Assembly (NCBI GenBank): GCA_023437885.1
Contig: JAEZFH010000472.1
Location: forward strand, 1-17,913
Direction of reading: 5' to 3'
DNA from: Bacillota bacterium
Lineage (GTDB): Bacteria; Bacillota; Clostridia; Lachnospirales; Lachnospiraceae
DNA: 17,913 nt
The notes under the pieces were generated by a model that was not told the DNA's origin, searched no databases, and was given only the letters and a program-made list of their open reading frames with translations. Shown piece after piece: positions 7,065-13,376 of the stretch. The position numbers and the translations under genes are program-made. The stretch's first letter is position 1, and the number at the start of each line of letters is the position of its first letter.

Positions 7065-7191
7065 TACGAAATTTACAGCATTATCTCATCCTGAACAATG
7101 CAATATTTTCGGAAGATCTGAGGATACTAGAAAGAGAGGGAAGCAATTCTATTATTGTAACCCGACCGACTTGAAAAATCAAGAGAAATAG
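7057..7191 (+). CDS. Possible 44-aa small ORF, divergent from the MATE gene
   Basis: The plus-strand frame from the ATG at 7057 to the TAG at 7189-7191 reads MDITKFTALSHPEQCNIFGR..., ending QFYYCNPTDLKNQEK. It has two Cys residues and a hydrophilic, ordinary-looking composition. There is no clear ribosome site. Its first bases overlap the start of the opposite-strand ORF at 6930-7064, so at most one of the two is likely to be real. It precedes the well-supported 51-aa gene at 7233 on the same strand by 41 nt. Confidence 0.25.
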   Translation: MDITKFTALSHPEQCNIFGRSEDTRKRGKQFYYCNPTDLKNQEK

Positions 7192-7232
7192 CTTGAAGAA
7201 AATTGCCGCAAAAGCGGCGGATGGAGGTCAAA

Positions 7233-7388
7233 ATGGATAATAACAAAAACAGAAGGAAAGACCGGGAGAAAAGCAATTCCGAGCTAAGAAAAATGAAGCC
7301 AAAGGATAATGCCGATGTGGGCATCATAAACGGACAGGTATCCGGCGTTCACGAAGGCAAACACGAAAAGAGCAGATCCGGAAAGTAA
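7233..7388 (+). CDS. Small basic hydrophilic protein (51 aa), unknown function
   Basis: A 51-aa protein starting MDNNKNRRKDREKSNSELRK and ending HEGKHEKSRSGK, with very high Lys/Arg/Asn content, no Cys and no membrane segment. The start is well supported: a perfect GGAGGT (7224-7229) lies 3 nt before the ATG, so the longer frame from 7203 is not needed. A small hairpin (GCCGC-AAAA-GCGGC, 7205-7218) sits just before the ribosome site and could modulate initiation. The middle, NADVGIINGQVSGV, is less charged and may be the conserved core. The composition resembles small spore or nucleic-acid-binding proteins, but I do not recognise a family. It is one of only two supported plus-strand genes in the window, divergent from the MATE gene and convergent with uppP. 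Confidence 0.6.
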   Translation: MDNNKNRRKDREKSNSELRKMKPKDNADVGIINGQVSGVHEGKHEKSRSGK

Positions 7389-7610
7389 TTTCCGGCAAAA
7401 TCATCAATGCTTCCCTGCGAAGGGAAGCAAATACAGCGCTTCCGGTTCTCCCTGACCACAGACGGAGGAAGCATCTCCAACTTCCGTGTCCCTATCTCAG
7501 ACACGGTGCTTCCTTCCGGGAATACAAGCTTTCCTCAAGCATAAAAAGCTTTGCTTCCACAGTGGGCAGCGGCAGAACCGGCAGCGCTGCTCCTTGTATC
7601 AATCTTGCAA
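7389..7610. other. Hairpin-rich spacer between convergent genes
   Basis: The spacer between the 51-aa gene and uppP carries six copies of the hexamer GCTTCC/GGAAGC (7409, 7423, 7438, 7467, 7508, 7553). They build a 9-bp hairpin with a GCGA tetraloop (7408-7429) and a nested hairpin: outer arms 7467-7473/7507-7513, inner arms CCGTGTC 7484-7490/GACACGG 7500-7506. None is followed by a clear T-run on either strand, so these are not textbook terminators. Confidence 0.6.
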
Positions 7611-8432
7611 CTATCCCAGCAGAATAAAATATGCCAATACCACAATACCAAGTACAATCCGGTACCAGCCGAAGGCCTTGAAATCCTTCTTTTTAATGAA
7701 GTTCATTAAGAAGCGGATCGCCAGCACAGATACGATAAATGCTGTCAGCATACCAACCACCAGGATTGCAAGCTCTGTTCCGGTGAAATTAAATCCAAAT
7801 TTAACAAGTTTTAAAAAGCTCGCTCCAAACATAACCGGAATGGATAAAAAGAAGGAATATTCCGCCGCTATGTAACGAGAGGTTCCGAGTAATATCGCTC
7901 CGAGGATGGTGGAACCGGAACGGGAGGTTCCTGGAATAATGGAAAGTATCTGGAAGATTCCGATGAACAGCGCCGTCTGATAGGTCAGTTCGTTGAATTT
8001 CCTGATCCTGGGCTCCTTTCCCTTATTGCGGTTCTCAATCAGAATAAACAAAATACCGTATACGATTAATGTAACCGCTACCGTGGGATAATTATAAAAA
8101 TGCTCATCAAACCAATCATCAAAGAGCACGCCAAGAACTCCCGCAGGAACACAGCCTACCAATACCTTGAACCAGATATCCCAGGTAGCCATCTTTTCCT
8201 GCTTCGATTTACTCGGCGCAAAAGGATTCAGCTTATGAAAATACAATAGTACAACCGCCAGGATTGCTCCCAACTGGATAACCACACGGAACATTTCCAT
8301 AAAGGCATCCGTCTGCTTTAGCTGTATCAGCTCCTCCATCAATATCATATGCCCGGTACTGCTGATTGGCAGCCATTCCGTAATTCCTTCAATAATTCCC
8401 AAAACAATTACCTTTAATAACTCGATCAACAT
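7611..8432 (-). CDS. uppP: Undecaprenyl-diphosphatase UppP (BacA)
   Basis: A 273-aa polytopic membrane enzyme that removes a phosphate from undecaprenyl diphosphate, recycling the lipid carrier for peptidoglycan and other wall polymers; extra copies give bacitracin resistance. The two signature boxes are intact: EGITEWLPISSTGHM at 15-29 (two Glu plus the Ser-Ser-Thr-Gly-His stretch) and PGTSRSGST at 167-175 with the essential Arg171. About eight membrane helices and the usual length support the call. The ribosome site is weak (a purine-rich GGGAAAGG further than usual from the ATG). The gene has its own promoter at 8508-8536 and appears to be a single-gene unit. The hairpin-rich spacer follows it. 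Confidence 0.96.
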   Translation of the reverse strand: MLIELLKVIVLGIIEGITEWLPISSTGHMILMEELIQLKQTDAFMEMFRVVIQLGAILAVVLLYFHKLNPFAPSKSKQEKMATWDIWFKVLVGCVPAGVLGVLFDDWFDEHFYNYPTVAVTLIVYGILFILIENRNKGKEPRIRKFNELTYQTALFIGIFQILSIIPGTSRSGSTILGAILLGTSRYIAAEYSFFLSIPVMFGASFLKLVKFGFNFTGTELAILVVGMLTAFIVSVLAIRFLMNFIKKKDFKAFGWYRIVLGIVVLAYFILLG

Positions 8433-8507
8433 ATTCTGTTACCCACGCCTTTCCCTTTATTTTGTCAGTGTTACCCTGATGCCGTTATTCTGCATTTTGA
8501 CCCTTTC

Positions 8508-8536
8508 ATTATAACAGCTTTTCTATTTAATCTCCA
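8508..8536 (-). promoter_or_regulatory. SigA-type promoter of uppP
   Basis: On the minus strand there is a perfect -10 TATAAT (8513-8508) with an upstream TG (extended -10, TGTTATAAT), 17 bp after a -35-like TGGAGA (8536-8531, four of six matches). It lies about 75 nt before the uppP start. Confidence 0.65.
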
Positions 8537-8719
8537 TTAATATTTAACGGTATGCTTGATACGTTGTCTTCAAATAATTCCATATATCGATTCCATTTCT
8601 ATCTTTATCCTTTTTCAAATAGATATAATGACATTCCTATTTATTATTTTATCCCAGTATAATCCTGATGCAGGCAAGGAAACAATAACCCCAGGTAAGC
8701 CCTTTGTCTTAAACTATAC

Positions 8720-8745
8720 AAAAGGAGGTGTCTTGCGACACCTCC
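8720..8745 (-). terminator. Rho-independent terminator, leftward
   Basis: A perfect 9-bp stem (GGAGGTGTC 8724-8732 with GACACCTCC 8737-8745) is closed, on the minus strand, by a GCAA tetraloop and followed by TTTTGTAT. It ends leftward transcription from the CD3324-family gene and insulates the uppP promoter. The T-run is short but the stem is strong. Confidence 0.8.
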
Positions 8746-8870
8746 CCGCAGGGTATTAAACTTCAAACACCTCTATGCCTTTGATCAAAATAACCATCCC
8801 CTTTCTATCGAAATTGACCGGTCACTTGTATTATCCCACAGTTGTGTGTAAATGCATAGGAATAGAACGA

Positions 8871-9140
8871 TTATATCGATTTTTTCCCATAGACGATTTT
8901 TTTAATCGTATCTTCACCCAGATGGAACCGGTCTGCCAGGGCTTCCATTGACTCTCCCTGTTCAAACAAATTCATGATTTTTCTGTTTCTTCTGTCAATT
9001 GCCTCTCGGGCACCGCTGACATAGCCCCAGCCTGCTTTACTGCTCTTCTTCGGAATATAGATGAGGCTACCCTCGACATATTCCTGAATCTCTTTTAACA
9101 GGCGGGCTGGCAATACATCTGCACCTTTCTTGTAATTCAA
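8871..9140 (-). CDS. CD3324-family small helix-turn-helix protein
   Basis: An 89-aa cytoplasmic protein that matches my memory of the clostridial CD3324 family: an N-terminal Tyr-Lys-Ala-x-x-Val-Leu-Pro-type start (MNYKKGADVLPARLLKEIQ), a central VEGSLIYIPKK strand pair, a GWG turn, a basic RRNRKIMNLF helix, and a C-terminal helix-turn-helix (ESMEALADRFHLGEDTIKKIV). The C-terminal part resembles sigma-70 region 4 or Mor-like DNA-binding domains. It may be a regulator; no target is known to me. The start is TTG at 9140, with GGAGGG about 8 nt before it. A second, stronger ribosome site and ATG upstream open a different reading frame (9067-9198) across this start. Confidence 0.82.
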   Translation of the reverse strand: MNYKKGADVLPARLLKEIQEYVEGSLIYIPKKSSKAGWGYVSGAREAIDRRNRKIMNLFEQGESMEALADRFHLGEDTIKKIVYGKKSI

Positions 9141-9198
9141 ATAACAATCCCTCCATGAATCCCATGTTATTCTTACTGCTACCGTCTAAGCTTTTCAT
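9067..9198 (-). CDS. Possible 43-aa upstream ORF overlapping the CD3324-family gene
   Basis: The minus-strand ATG at 9198 has a near-perfect AAGGAGGTG ribosome site (spacing about 7) and opens a frame of 43 codons, beginning MKSLDGSSKNNMGFMEGLLF and ending at TAG 9067-9069. It crosses the TTG start of the CD3324-family gene in another frame. The ribosome site is better than that of the main gene, so ribosomes probably load here. It could act as a leader that couples or limits translation of the main gene, or the main gene may be entered by a frameshift. The peptide itself is not recognised. Confidence 0.35.
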   Translation of the reverse strand: MKSLDGSSKNNMGFMEGLLFELQERCRCIASPPVKRDSGICRG

Positions 9199-9225
9199 GT
9201 AAAGCCCACCTCCTTAAATTTGATA

Positions 9226-9254
9226 GATACAGTATAACATAACTTTTTCGTCAA
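9226..9254 (-). promoter_or_regulatory. Probable promoter of the CD3324-family gene
   Basis: On the minus strand, a -35 TTGACG (9254-9249; five of six) is followed after 17 bp by a weak TGTATC (9231-9226). A better -10 hexamer, TATACT (9236-9231), is present but at only 12 bp spacing. The position, just before the AAGGAGGTG site, is right; the exact -10 is uncertain. Confidence 0.4.
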
Positions 9255-9328
9255 TACTATTCCTTTATTCCATATATTGTGGTGCAAGTAAGTTTACACA
9301 GGCACAAAATATTAAAGCTAAAACACAT

Positions 9329-10129
9329 TTATTTCATTTTCTTTCTCCAGAAGATATGAATAATAAACGCTGTGACTGATACCACTGCCAAAACCAATAC
9401 GATGAGAACAAGAACCTCTAAGCTTATTTTGCCATCCGGACTGCGTGCCGGCAGCTCCTTGGCCGGAGGGGTGATGGTTACCTCCTGTCCACTCCGGAAT
9501 GCCGGAAGCTCGGCATTGGTCGGATCACTCAGGCAGATCCAGCCCCGATGAGCAAAATAGTAGCTTGCATAGCCCCACCGACGCCCTTCCGGATCCTGGT
9601 AGGTATAGGCAAATTCCGGCTTATCCTGCTGTAATTCCATCGAGCTTTTTGGTGTACCTGATCCGGGATATTCATAAAACTGCAGTGGCTCCTTCCCCTG
9701 GACATAGTCATCAAACTCACCCTGATAATCTTGAAACTCATTTTCATGCTCGGCGCAGAAGGATATATTATCATATACAACAGTCAGCTCCTCCATCTGT
9801 ATCCAGCCGGTGCTTTCGTCAAATTCTACCACGCCCCATTCCTTCCCCTTTTTATCGGTATAGGTAAAGGATACGAAGAACTCCGTTCCGTTCTCTTTAC
9901 TTCCTGCCTTTTTCCCGGATAACGGATCCTTTCGAATCGTAACATATCCTTTTTCCCCGTTGGCAAGATAAAATCGTGCGACATTCTCGCATTCCGAATA
10001 ATGCTCCATAAAGAAATCATCATTGGGGGTCCAGATGACGTCTGCTCTGGCTGTCCTGCATAAAAAGCACATTGCCAACAGACACAGCAGCGCGCCTGAT
10101 CCCCTTAATATACACCTTTTCATAATCAC
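9329..10129 (-). CDS. Secreted, C-terminally membrane-anchored protein with two SH3-like repeats
   Basis: A 266-aa extracytoplasmic protein. It begins with a signal peptide (basic MIMKRCILR, then a hydrophobic core, cleavage after ARA near residue 29). Two similar segments follow: the first with FVSFTYTDKKGKEWGVV and STGWIQMEE, the second with FAYTYQDPEGRRWGYASYY and HRGWICLSD. Both show the aromatic-G-x-x-W-G...GWI pattern of bacterial SH3-like repeats. Near residues 237-260 is a hydrophobic helix followed by WRKKMK, a stop-transfer anchor without a sortase motif. I choose GTG at 10129 since AGGAGG lies 7 nt before it; the in-frame ATG at 10123 would leave about 13 nt. It is the last of three genes with the MFS and 117-aa membrane proteins. 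Wall or ligand binding outside the cell is plausible, but the function is unknown. Confidence 0.75.
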   Translation of the reverse strand: MIMKRCILRGSGALLCLLAMCFLCRTARADVIWTPNDDFFMEHYSECENVARFYLANGEKGYVTIRKDPLSGKKAGSKENGTEFFVSFTYTDKKGKEWGVVEFDESTGWIQMEELTVVYDNISFCAEHENEFQDYQGEFDDYVQGKEPLQFYEYPGSGTPKSSMELQQDKPEFAYTYQDPEGRRWGYASYYFAHRGWICLSDPTNAELPAFRSGQEVTITPPAKELPARSPDGKISLEVLVLIVLVLAVVSVTAFIIHIFWRKKMK

Positions 10130-10176
10130 AAGCCTTCCTCCTATCATTTTATCCCTGCCAAGGCAGTGCACCCATC

Positions 10177-10530
10177 TTACCCTATCCAAAGAATATTAAT
10201 AAAGCGCCCGGTGCAATATGAGAACAAATTTGCCCAGATTGCAAAAAATACCGGCTGCCGATAAGCCTTGCCATAGCTTTTAAAGTAATATCCCTCCGTC
10301 AACACGGTTATGATCTCCAGTATCATCGTAACTGCCATTGGCCTTGCATCCGTATAATAGGTCATAAGATAATAAGTCAGGACTACAAAGGGATTGGTCA
10401 GCATATTGACAAGTACCAGTAACAGGAGATCCTTCTTATTCCGAACTCCATAAAGGAGCGCAAAGCACAGCTCCAGAACGGTTGTGAGCATCAATGAAAC
10501 AGCGATCGGCCGAAGCACCCATAATCCCAT
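10177..10530 (-). CDS. Small 117-aa membrane protein, unknown function
   Basis: The ATG at 10530-10528 overlaps the TAA of the MFS gene (TAATG), so it is translationally coupled. The protein has about four hydrophobic stretches: near 8-27 (AVSLMLTTVLELCFALLYGV), 33-54, 63-80 and 95-112. It also has Arg-Asn-Lys-Lys at 29-32 and an acidic Glu within the first helix. It ends GRFINILWIG. A longer frame runs on upstream to 11094, but that part is an out-of-frame reading of the MFS gene. I do not recognise a family. Lying between a carrier and a membrane-anchored SH3-like protein, it may be part of the same complex. Confidence 0.7.
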   Translation of the reverse strand: MGLWVLRPIAVSLMLTTVLELCFALLYGVRNKKDLLLLVLVNMLTNPFVVLTYYLMTYYTDARPMAVTMILEIITVLTEGYYFKSYGKAYRQPVFFAIWANLFSYCTGRFINILWIG

Positions 10531-11558
10531 TACTCCACCGCCCTTCGAAGCCCATAGGACAGCAGTGCCATGGACAGGACAGAAACGGCGGAAAAGCCTG
10601 CCGTATTTGAGAGCAGCATCGGCAGCTCCAAATAAGACGGTATAAATCCCAGGAAAAGCCCGAAGGTCAATAGTCCAAAGGAAAAACCCTTTGCCCTCGT
10701 CAAAATTCTTCCTATCGCCCAAAGTGTCAGCGGCATGGTCATATTGAAGAAAAATACGGCTGCTACTCCGGCAGCCGGAAGATCCGCAGCCAGAAAGCAC
10801 ACCGCTGCTAATCCAAGGGACAGAATGCTTGCCCTCCTCGCTCCCAGCAGCAGTGCCAGCACTCCTCCTCCAATTTTTCCGAATACCACTGCACCAATAT
10901 AAGCTGCGGCCCACCAGGAACTGCTCTTCCAGCCGTAATTCGAGTTCATACCAATATAGGAGCGTAATATGACCACCAGAAGCAGGCTGCCGATTGCCGC
11001 AAGCACCCCCGGGGATGCGATTCCCTGAAATGACACCGGCGCATTTGCAGAACGAAATCCCCGTGTCTTTATGTATTGTGCGGCTAGTATCCAAACCATT
11101 GCTATGATCAAAGCTCCTGCAATCAATAAAAGAGGCACTTCTCCCTTCTTCCCCAGCAAAGTTCCCAGATAGATGCCGAAGGCTCCGGGAGATACAAAGA
11201 GTCCCAGAAGAACCGGTTTCCTTTTGCTGGCGTTCAGTACGTCAATGCCTCCCCCTACATGAAACAACCCATTCCCAACCCCGGCAATCACAGCCGCCAG
11301 TACAGCATAATTACCGAATCCATAAGCCAGGGCAATCAGCCCACAGCCCAATGCGGCACAGAGGGAATTGCGGTTTATCCGGTCCGCCAGGAGTCCTACG
11401 GGCATTTGCAGGGCAAAGGCACAGAAATTATAAAGCAGGAGACTGATATACCAATATGGTGCGGTGAGTACCATTCGATACATAAGCAGGGCACATGCAA
11501 AGTCCACAACGAAGTGCGCTACAATGTAAGACGCCAATAACGTATCGTTCTTGCTCAA
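10530..11558 (-). CDS. MFS-type membrane transporter
   Basis: A 342-aa polytopic protein with about 10-11 hydrophobic helices and MFS features. In the first half the loop GLLADRINRNSL follows helix 2 (motif A-like: G...D..NR), then GVGNGLFHVGGGIDVL and SPGAFGIYLGTLLG (motif C-like Gly/Pro pattern). The FHVGGG stretch recalls the fosmidomycin-resistance branch. It is shorter than the usual 390-420 aa. The start is TTG at 11558, with AGGAGG about 8 nt before it; the in-frame ATG-like extension to 11591 begins at the predicted transcription start and encodes the ribosome site, so it is rejected. It is the first gene of a three-gene operon behind a promoter overlapped by a dyad. The substrate is unknown. 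Confidence 0.82.
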   Translation of the reverse strand: MSKNDTLLASYIVAHFVVDFACALLMYRMVLTAPYWYISLLLYNFCAFALQMPVGLLADRINRNSLCAALGCGLIALAYGFGNYAVLAAVIAGVGNGLFHVGGGIDVLNASKRKPVLLGLFVSPGAFGIYLGTLLGKKGEVPLLLIAGALIIAMVWILAAQYIKTRGFRSANAPVSFQGIASPGVLAAIGSLLLVVILRSYIGMNSNYGWKSSSWWAAAYIGAVVFGKIGGGVLALLLGARRASILSLGLAAVCFLAADLPAAGVAAVFFFNMTMPLTLWAIGRILTRAKGFSFGLLTFGLFLGFIPSYLELPMLLSNTAGFSAVSVLSMALLSYGLRRAVE

Positions 11559-11598
11559 CTTACTTCCTCCTTGGTTTATTCCAATAATCATCCTCCAT

Positions 11599-11628
11599 AT
11601 TTTAACATTGTATTTCTATGAATACAAT
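11599..11628 (-). promoter_or_regulatory. Promoter of the MFS operon with overlapping dyad operator
   Basis: On the minus strand, -35 TTGTAT (11627-11622) and -10 TAAAAT (11604-11599) are separated by exactly 17 bp. A perfect 8-bp dyad (ATTGTATT 11607-11614 and AATACAAT 11621-11628, 6-bp centre) covers the -35 and most of the spacer, the usual place for a repressor operator. Confidence 0.65.
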
Positions 11629-11662
11629 ATCTAAAGAAGCATTACAAGCCTATGGATACCTG

Positions 11663-12382
11663 TTACAGGTTAGTAACAATTAAAGATAACCCGGATAAAA
11701 TAAGCATAATCATTACTCCTGACTTAATCTTTTTCTCATCCAGCACTCTGGATAATCCGATGCCCGTCAGCAGTCCCAGGGCCATGAACGGTATCAGCAG
11801 CAGGGCACTCCTGCAAACCTCTGCCGTGAGTATCCCGGTAACGCTGTATAAGATTAAACGGAAGGTATTTTCCGCCAAAAGTACAATACACAAATTTCCT
11901 CGAAATACCTTACTGTTATCTGTTGTCCGCCCCACATATGCAGCAAGCAGTGCCCCGATACCGAATAATCCGCAGAGCAACCCCGACAGCAGGCCGATCA
12001 GCAGCATCAGCGCAGAGGATGACTCTTTTTTCTTTCTTTGACGTTCTCTAAAAAACATCTCGATACCAATACCGGCTACTACAAAACCAAATATTATTTT
12101 GATAACGGTAACATTGCCGGATTTTAAAATAACCGCACCCGGGATGCTTCCTGCGATTACCAGACAAACAAGAGGAAGCCAGATTTTCCAATTCAATGAT
12201 TTCCGTTCTTTCCACGTCATGATAATGTTGGAAGGGTAGCCCACGATCAGTTCAACCGGAGTAATGTTGATATTATTCGTCCGAAAGCTTAACATCGTGC
12301 TCAGAACTAAAGTATTGGCAAAGCCGCACAGACCTTTTATGATATATGCACAGATAACTGCAAAAATTGTCCACAATTGCAT
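11663..12382 (-). CDS. TSUP/TauE-SafE family permease
   Basis: A 239-aa membrane protein of the TauE/SafE (DUF81, TSUP) family, whose members export sulfite, sulfonates or related small organic anions. The repeated family pattern is visible: the first half has YIIKGLCGFANTLVLSTMLS near 14-33 (the G.CGFA.. helix), and the second half repeats it as GLLSGLLCGLFGIGALLAAY, the Gly-rich G...G.FGIGG-like box. About eight helices are predicted. The ATG at 12382 is used, with GAGGAAGG just upstream; the 5-codon longer GTG start lies in the ribosome site itself. It has its own promoter at 12438-12466 and appears monocistronic. The substrate cannot be assigned. Confidence 0.85.
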   Translation of the reverse strand: MQLWTIFAVICAYIIKGLCGFANTLVLSTMLSFRTNNINITPVELIVGYPSNIIMTWKERKSLNWKIWLPLVCLVIAGSIPGAVILKSGNVTVIKIIFGFVVAGIGIEMFFRERQRKKKESSSALMLLIGLLSGLLCGLFGIGALLAAYVGRTTDNSKVFRGNLCIVLLAENTFRLILYSVTGILTAEVCRSALLLIPFMALGLLTGIGLSRVLDEKKIKSGVMIMLILSGLSLIVTNL

Positions 12383-12437
12383 TGATTCCTTCCTCACTCT
12401 TCTACCATAATGCGGATGCTTTATCCCGTTCTTCTAT

Positions 12438-12466
12438 ATTTTATTTTTGTTCCTTCAATTTGTAAA
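12438..12466 (-). promoter_or_regulatory. SigA-type promoter of the TSUP permease gene
   Basis: On the minus strand, -35 TTTACA (12466-12461, five of six) and -10 TAAAAT (12443-12438, five of six) lie exactly 17 bp apart, about 56 nt before the permease start and downstream of the udk terminator. Confidence 0.65.
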
Positions 12467-12550
12467 GAAATTTTAATAAAGGAGGCCTTGACCGATATAT
12501 TGGCTGGTCCAGCTCCTCCGACCATTCCAATCTTCTCCCCCTCGCTTACC

Positions 12551-12590
12551 AAAAAAAGCCTCAAACACTTTTCCGAAAAATGTTTGAGGC
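12551..12590 (-). terminator. Rho-independent terminator of udk
   Basis: A perfect 10-bp stem (GCCTCAAACA 12558-12567 with TGTTTGAGGC 12581-12590) is followed on the minus strand by seven T residues (12557-12551). It starts about 33 nt after the udk stop. Confidence 0.92.
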
Positions 12591-12622
12591 AGATTTTGTA
12601 CTATCATAGAGTGGACTACGGC

Positions 12623-13252
12623 TTATTCCTGTTCTTCTTCCATAAGGATTGCTTTAATCCGGTGGATCAGCATTTCAATCGCAACATCATTCATTCCACC
12701 CCTAGGAATGATAATATCAGCGTATTTTTTATACGGTTCAACAAAAAGCTCATGCATGGGTTTAACGGTATTGGTGTATTGGTTGATCACTGATTCCAGA
12801 CTTCTTCCGCGTTCATTTACATCTCTTATGATACGCCGGATCAGCCTCTCATCCGCGTCCGTGTCCACAAATACCTTAATATCCATCAAATCACGCAACT
12901 GTGCATTCTCATAAATCATAAATCCTTCCACGATAATTACCTTCGCCGGATTTACACGGATCGTTTCCGCCAGACGGTTATGCACTACATAAGAATATAC
13001 GGGACGGTCAATGGGCTTATACTGCTTTAACCTCTTGATATCATCAATAAACCGCTGGGTATCAAAGGCATTGGGATGATCATAGTTAAGCTTCACTCTT
13101 TCCTCCAAGGGCAATTCATCATGGGGAAGATAGTAAAAATCATGGCTTAGCAGCTCAACACTGTCCTTAAAGGCTTCCTTAATTCGATTTGCAACTGTAG
13201 TTTTTCCGGAAGCCGAACCTCCTGAAACACCGATCACAACAACATTTTTCAT
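12623..13252 (-). CDS. udk: Uridine kinase-like nucleoside kinase
   Basis: A 209-aa P-loop kinase of the uridine/cytidine kinase (phosphoribulokinase-like) family, which phosphorylates uridine or cytidine to the monophosphate in pyrimidine salvage. Seen: Walker A GGSASGKTT at 11-19, the catalytic Asp-containing segment LLSHDFYYLP near 35-44, NYDHPNAFD near 56-64, the VEGFMIYEN stretch (Walker B-like), FVDTDADERLIRRIIRDV with the lid arginines, and DIIIPRGG near the end. The length is normal for bacterial Udk. The ribosome site is weak (AAAGGA about 13 nt upstream). It is monocistronic: its own promoter lies at 13340-13368 and a strong terminator follows. Nucleoside specificity is taken from the family. 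Confidence 0.9.
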   Translation of the reverse strand: MKNVVVIGVSGGSASGKTTVANRIKEAFKDSVELLSHDFYYLPHDELPLEERVKLNYDHPNAFDTQRFIDDIKRLKQYKPIDRPVYSYVVHNRLAETIRVNPAKVIIVEGFMIYENAQLRDLMDIKVFVDTDADERLIRRIIRDVNERGRSLESVINQYTNTVKPMHELFVEPYKKYADIIIPRGGMNDVAIEMLIHRIKAILMEEEQE

Positions 13253-13339
13253 GTGTAGGTCTTAATCCTTTCTTTTACTCATTCTTCTACTGTGCTTTTC
13301 CATCCGCTTAAATAAAGGATGACTTTTTATTTAGTTCTT

Positions 13340-13368
13340 ATCATATCACAGACCAAGATTCTTGTCTA
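13340..13368 (-). promoter_or_regulatory. SigA-type promoter of udk
   Basis: On the minus strand, -35 TAGACA (13368-13363, five of six) and -10 TATGAT (13345-13340, five of six) lie exactly 17 bp apart, giving a leader of about 80 nt. The near-palindrome AGACCAAGA/TTCTTGTCT (about 13350-13367) covers the -35 and spacer and may be an operator. The same element starts 9 nt after the GMC gene stop. Confidence 0.6.
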
Positions 13369-13376
13369 ATAGCTTT

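Larger units (their letters stand above)
8433..8870. other. Gene-free spacer between uppP and the CD3324-family gene
   Basis: This AT-rich stretch holds the uppP promoter (8508-8536) and a leftward terminator (8720-8745). A 13-codon minus-strand frame (ATG at about 8800, MVILIKGIEVFEV, TAA at about 8759) sits just before the terminator but has no spaced ribosome site. I see nothing else that I can support. Confidence 0.4.

Noticed and set aside
8759..8800. 13-codon minus-strand frame MVILIKGIEVFEV before the terminator at 8720-8745, considered as an attenuator leader peptide
   Set aside because: No codon bias for one amino acid, no alternative antiterminator stem that I could draw, and no correctly spaced ribosome site.
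10531..11094. Upstream extension of the 117-aa membrane protein frame to 11094
   Set aside because: It is an out-of-frame shadow of the MFS gene; the TAATG junction gives the proper start.
12421..12525. Minus-strand 34-codon ORF (MVGGAGPANISVK...) upstream of the TSUP permease gene, with a GGGGGAG site
   Set aside because: The well-spaced TTTACA/TAAAAT promoter of the permease lies inside its 3' half, and nothing upstream would transcribe it past the udk terminator. Its protein-like look is probably chance or a gene scrap.
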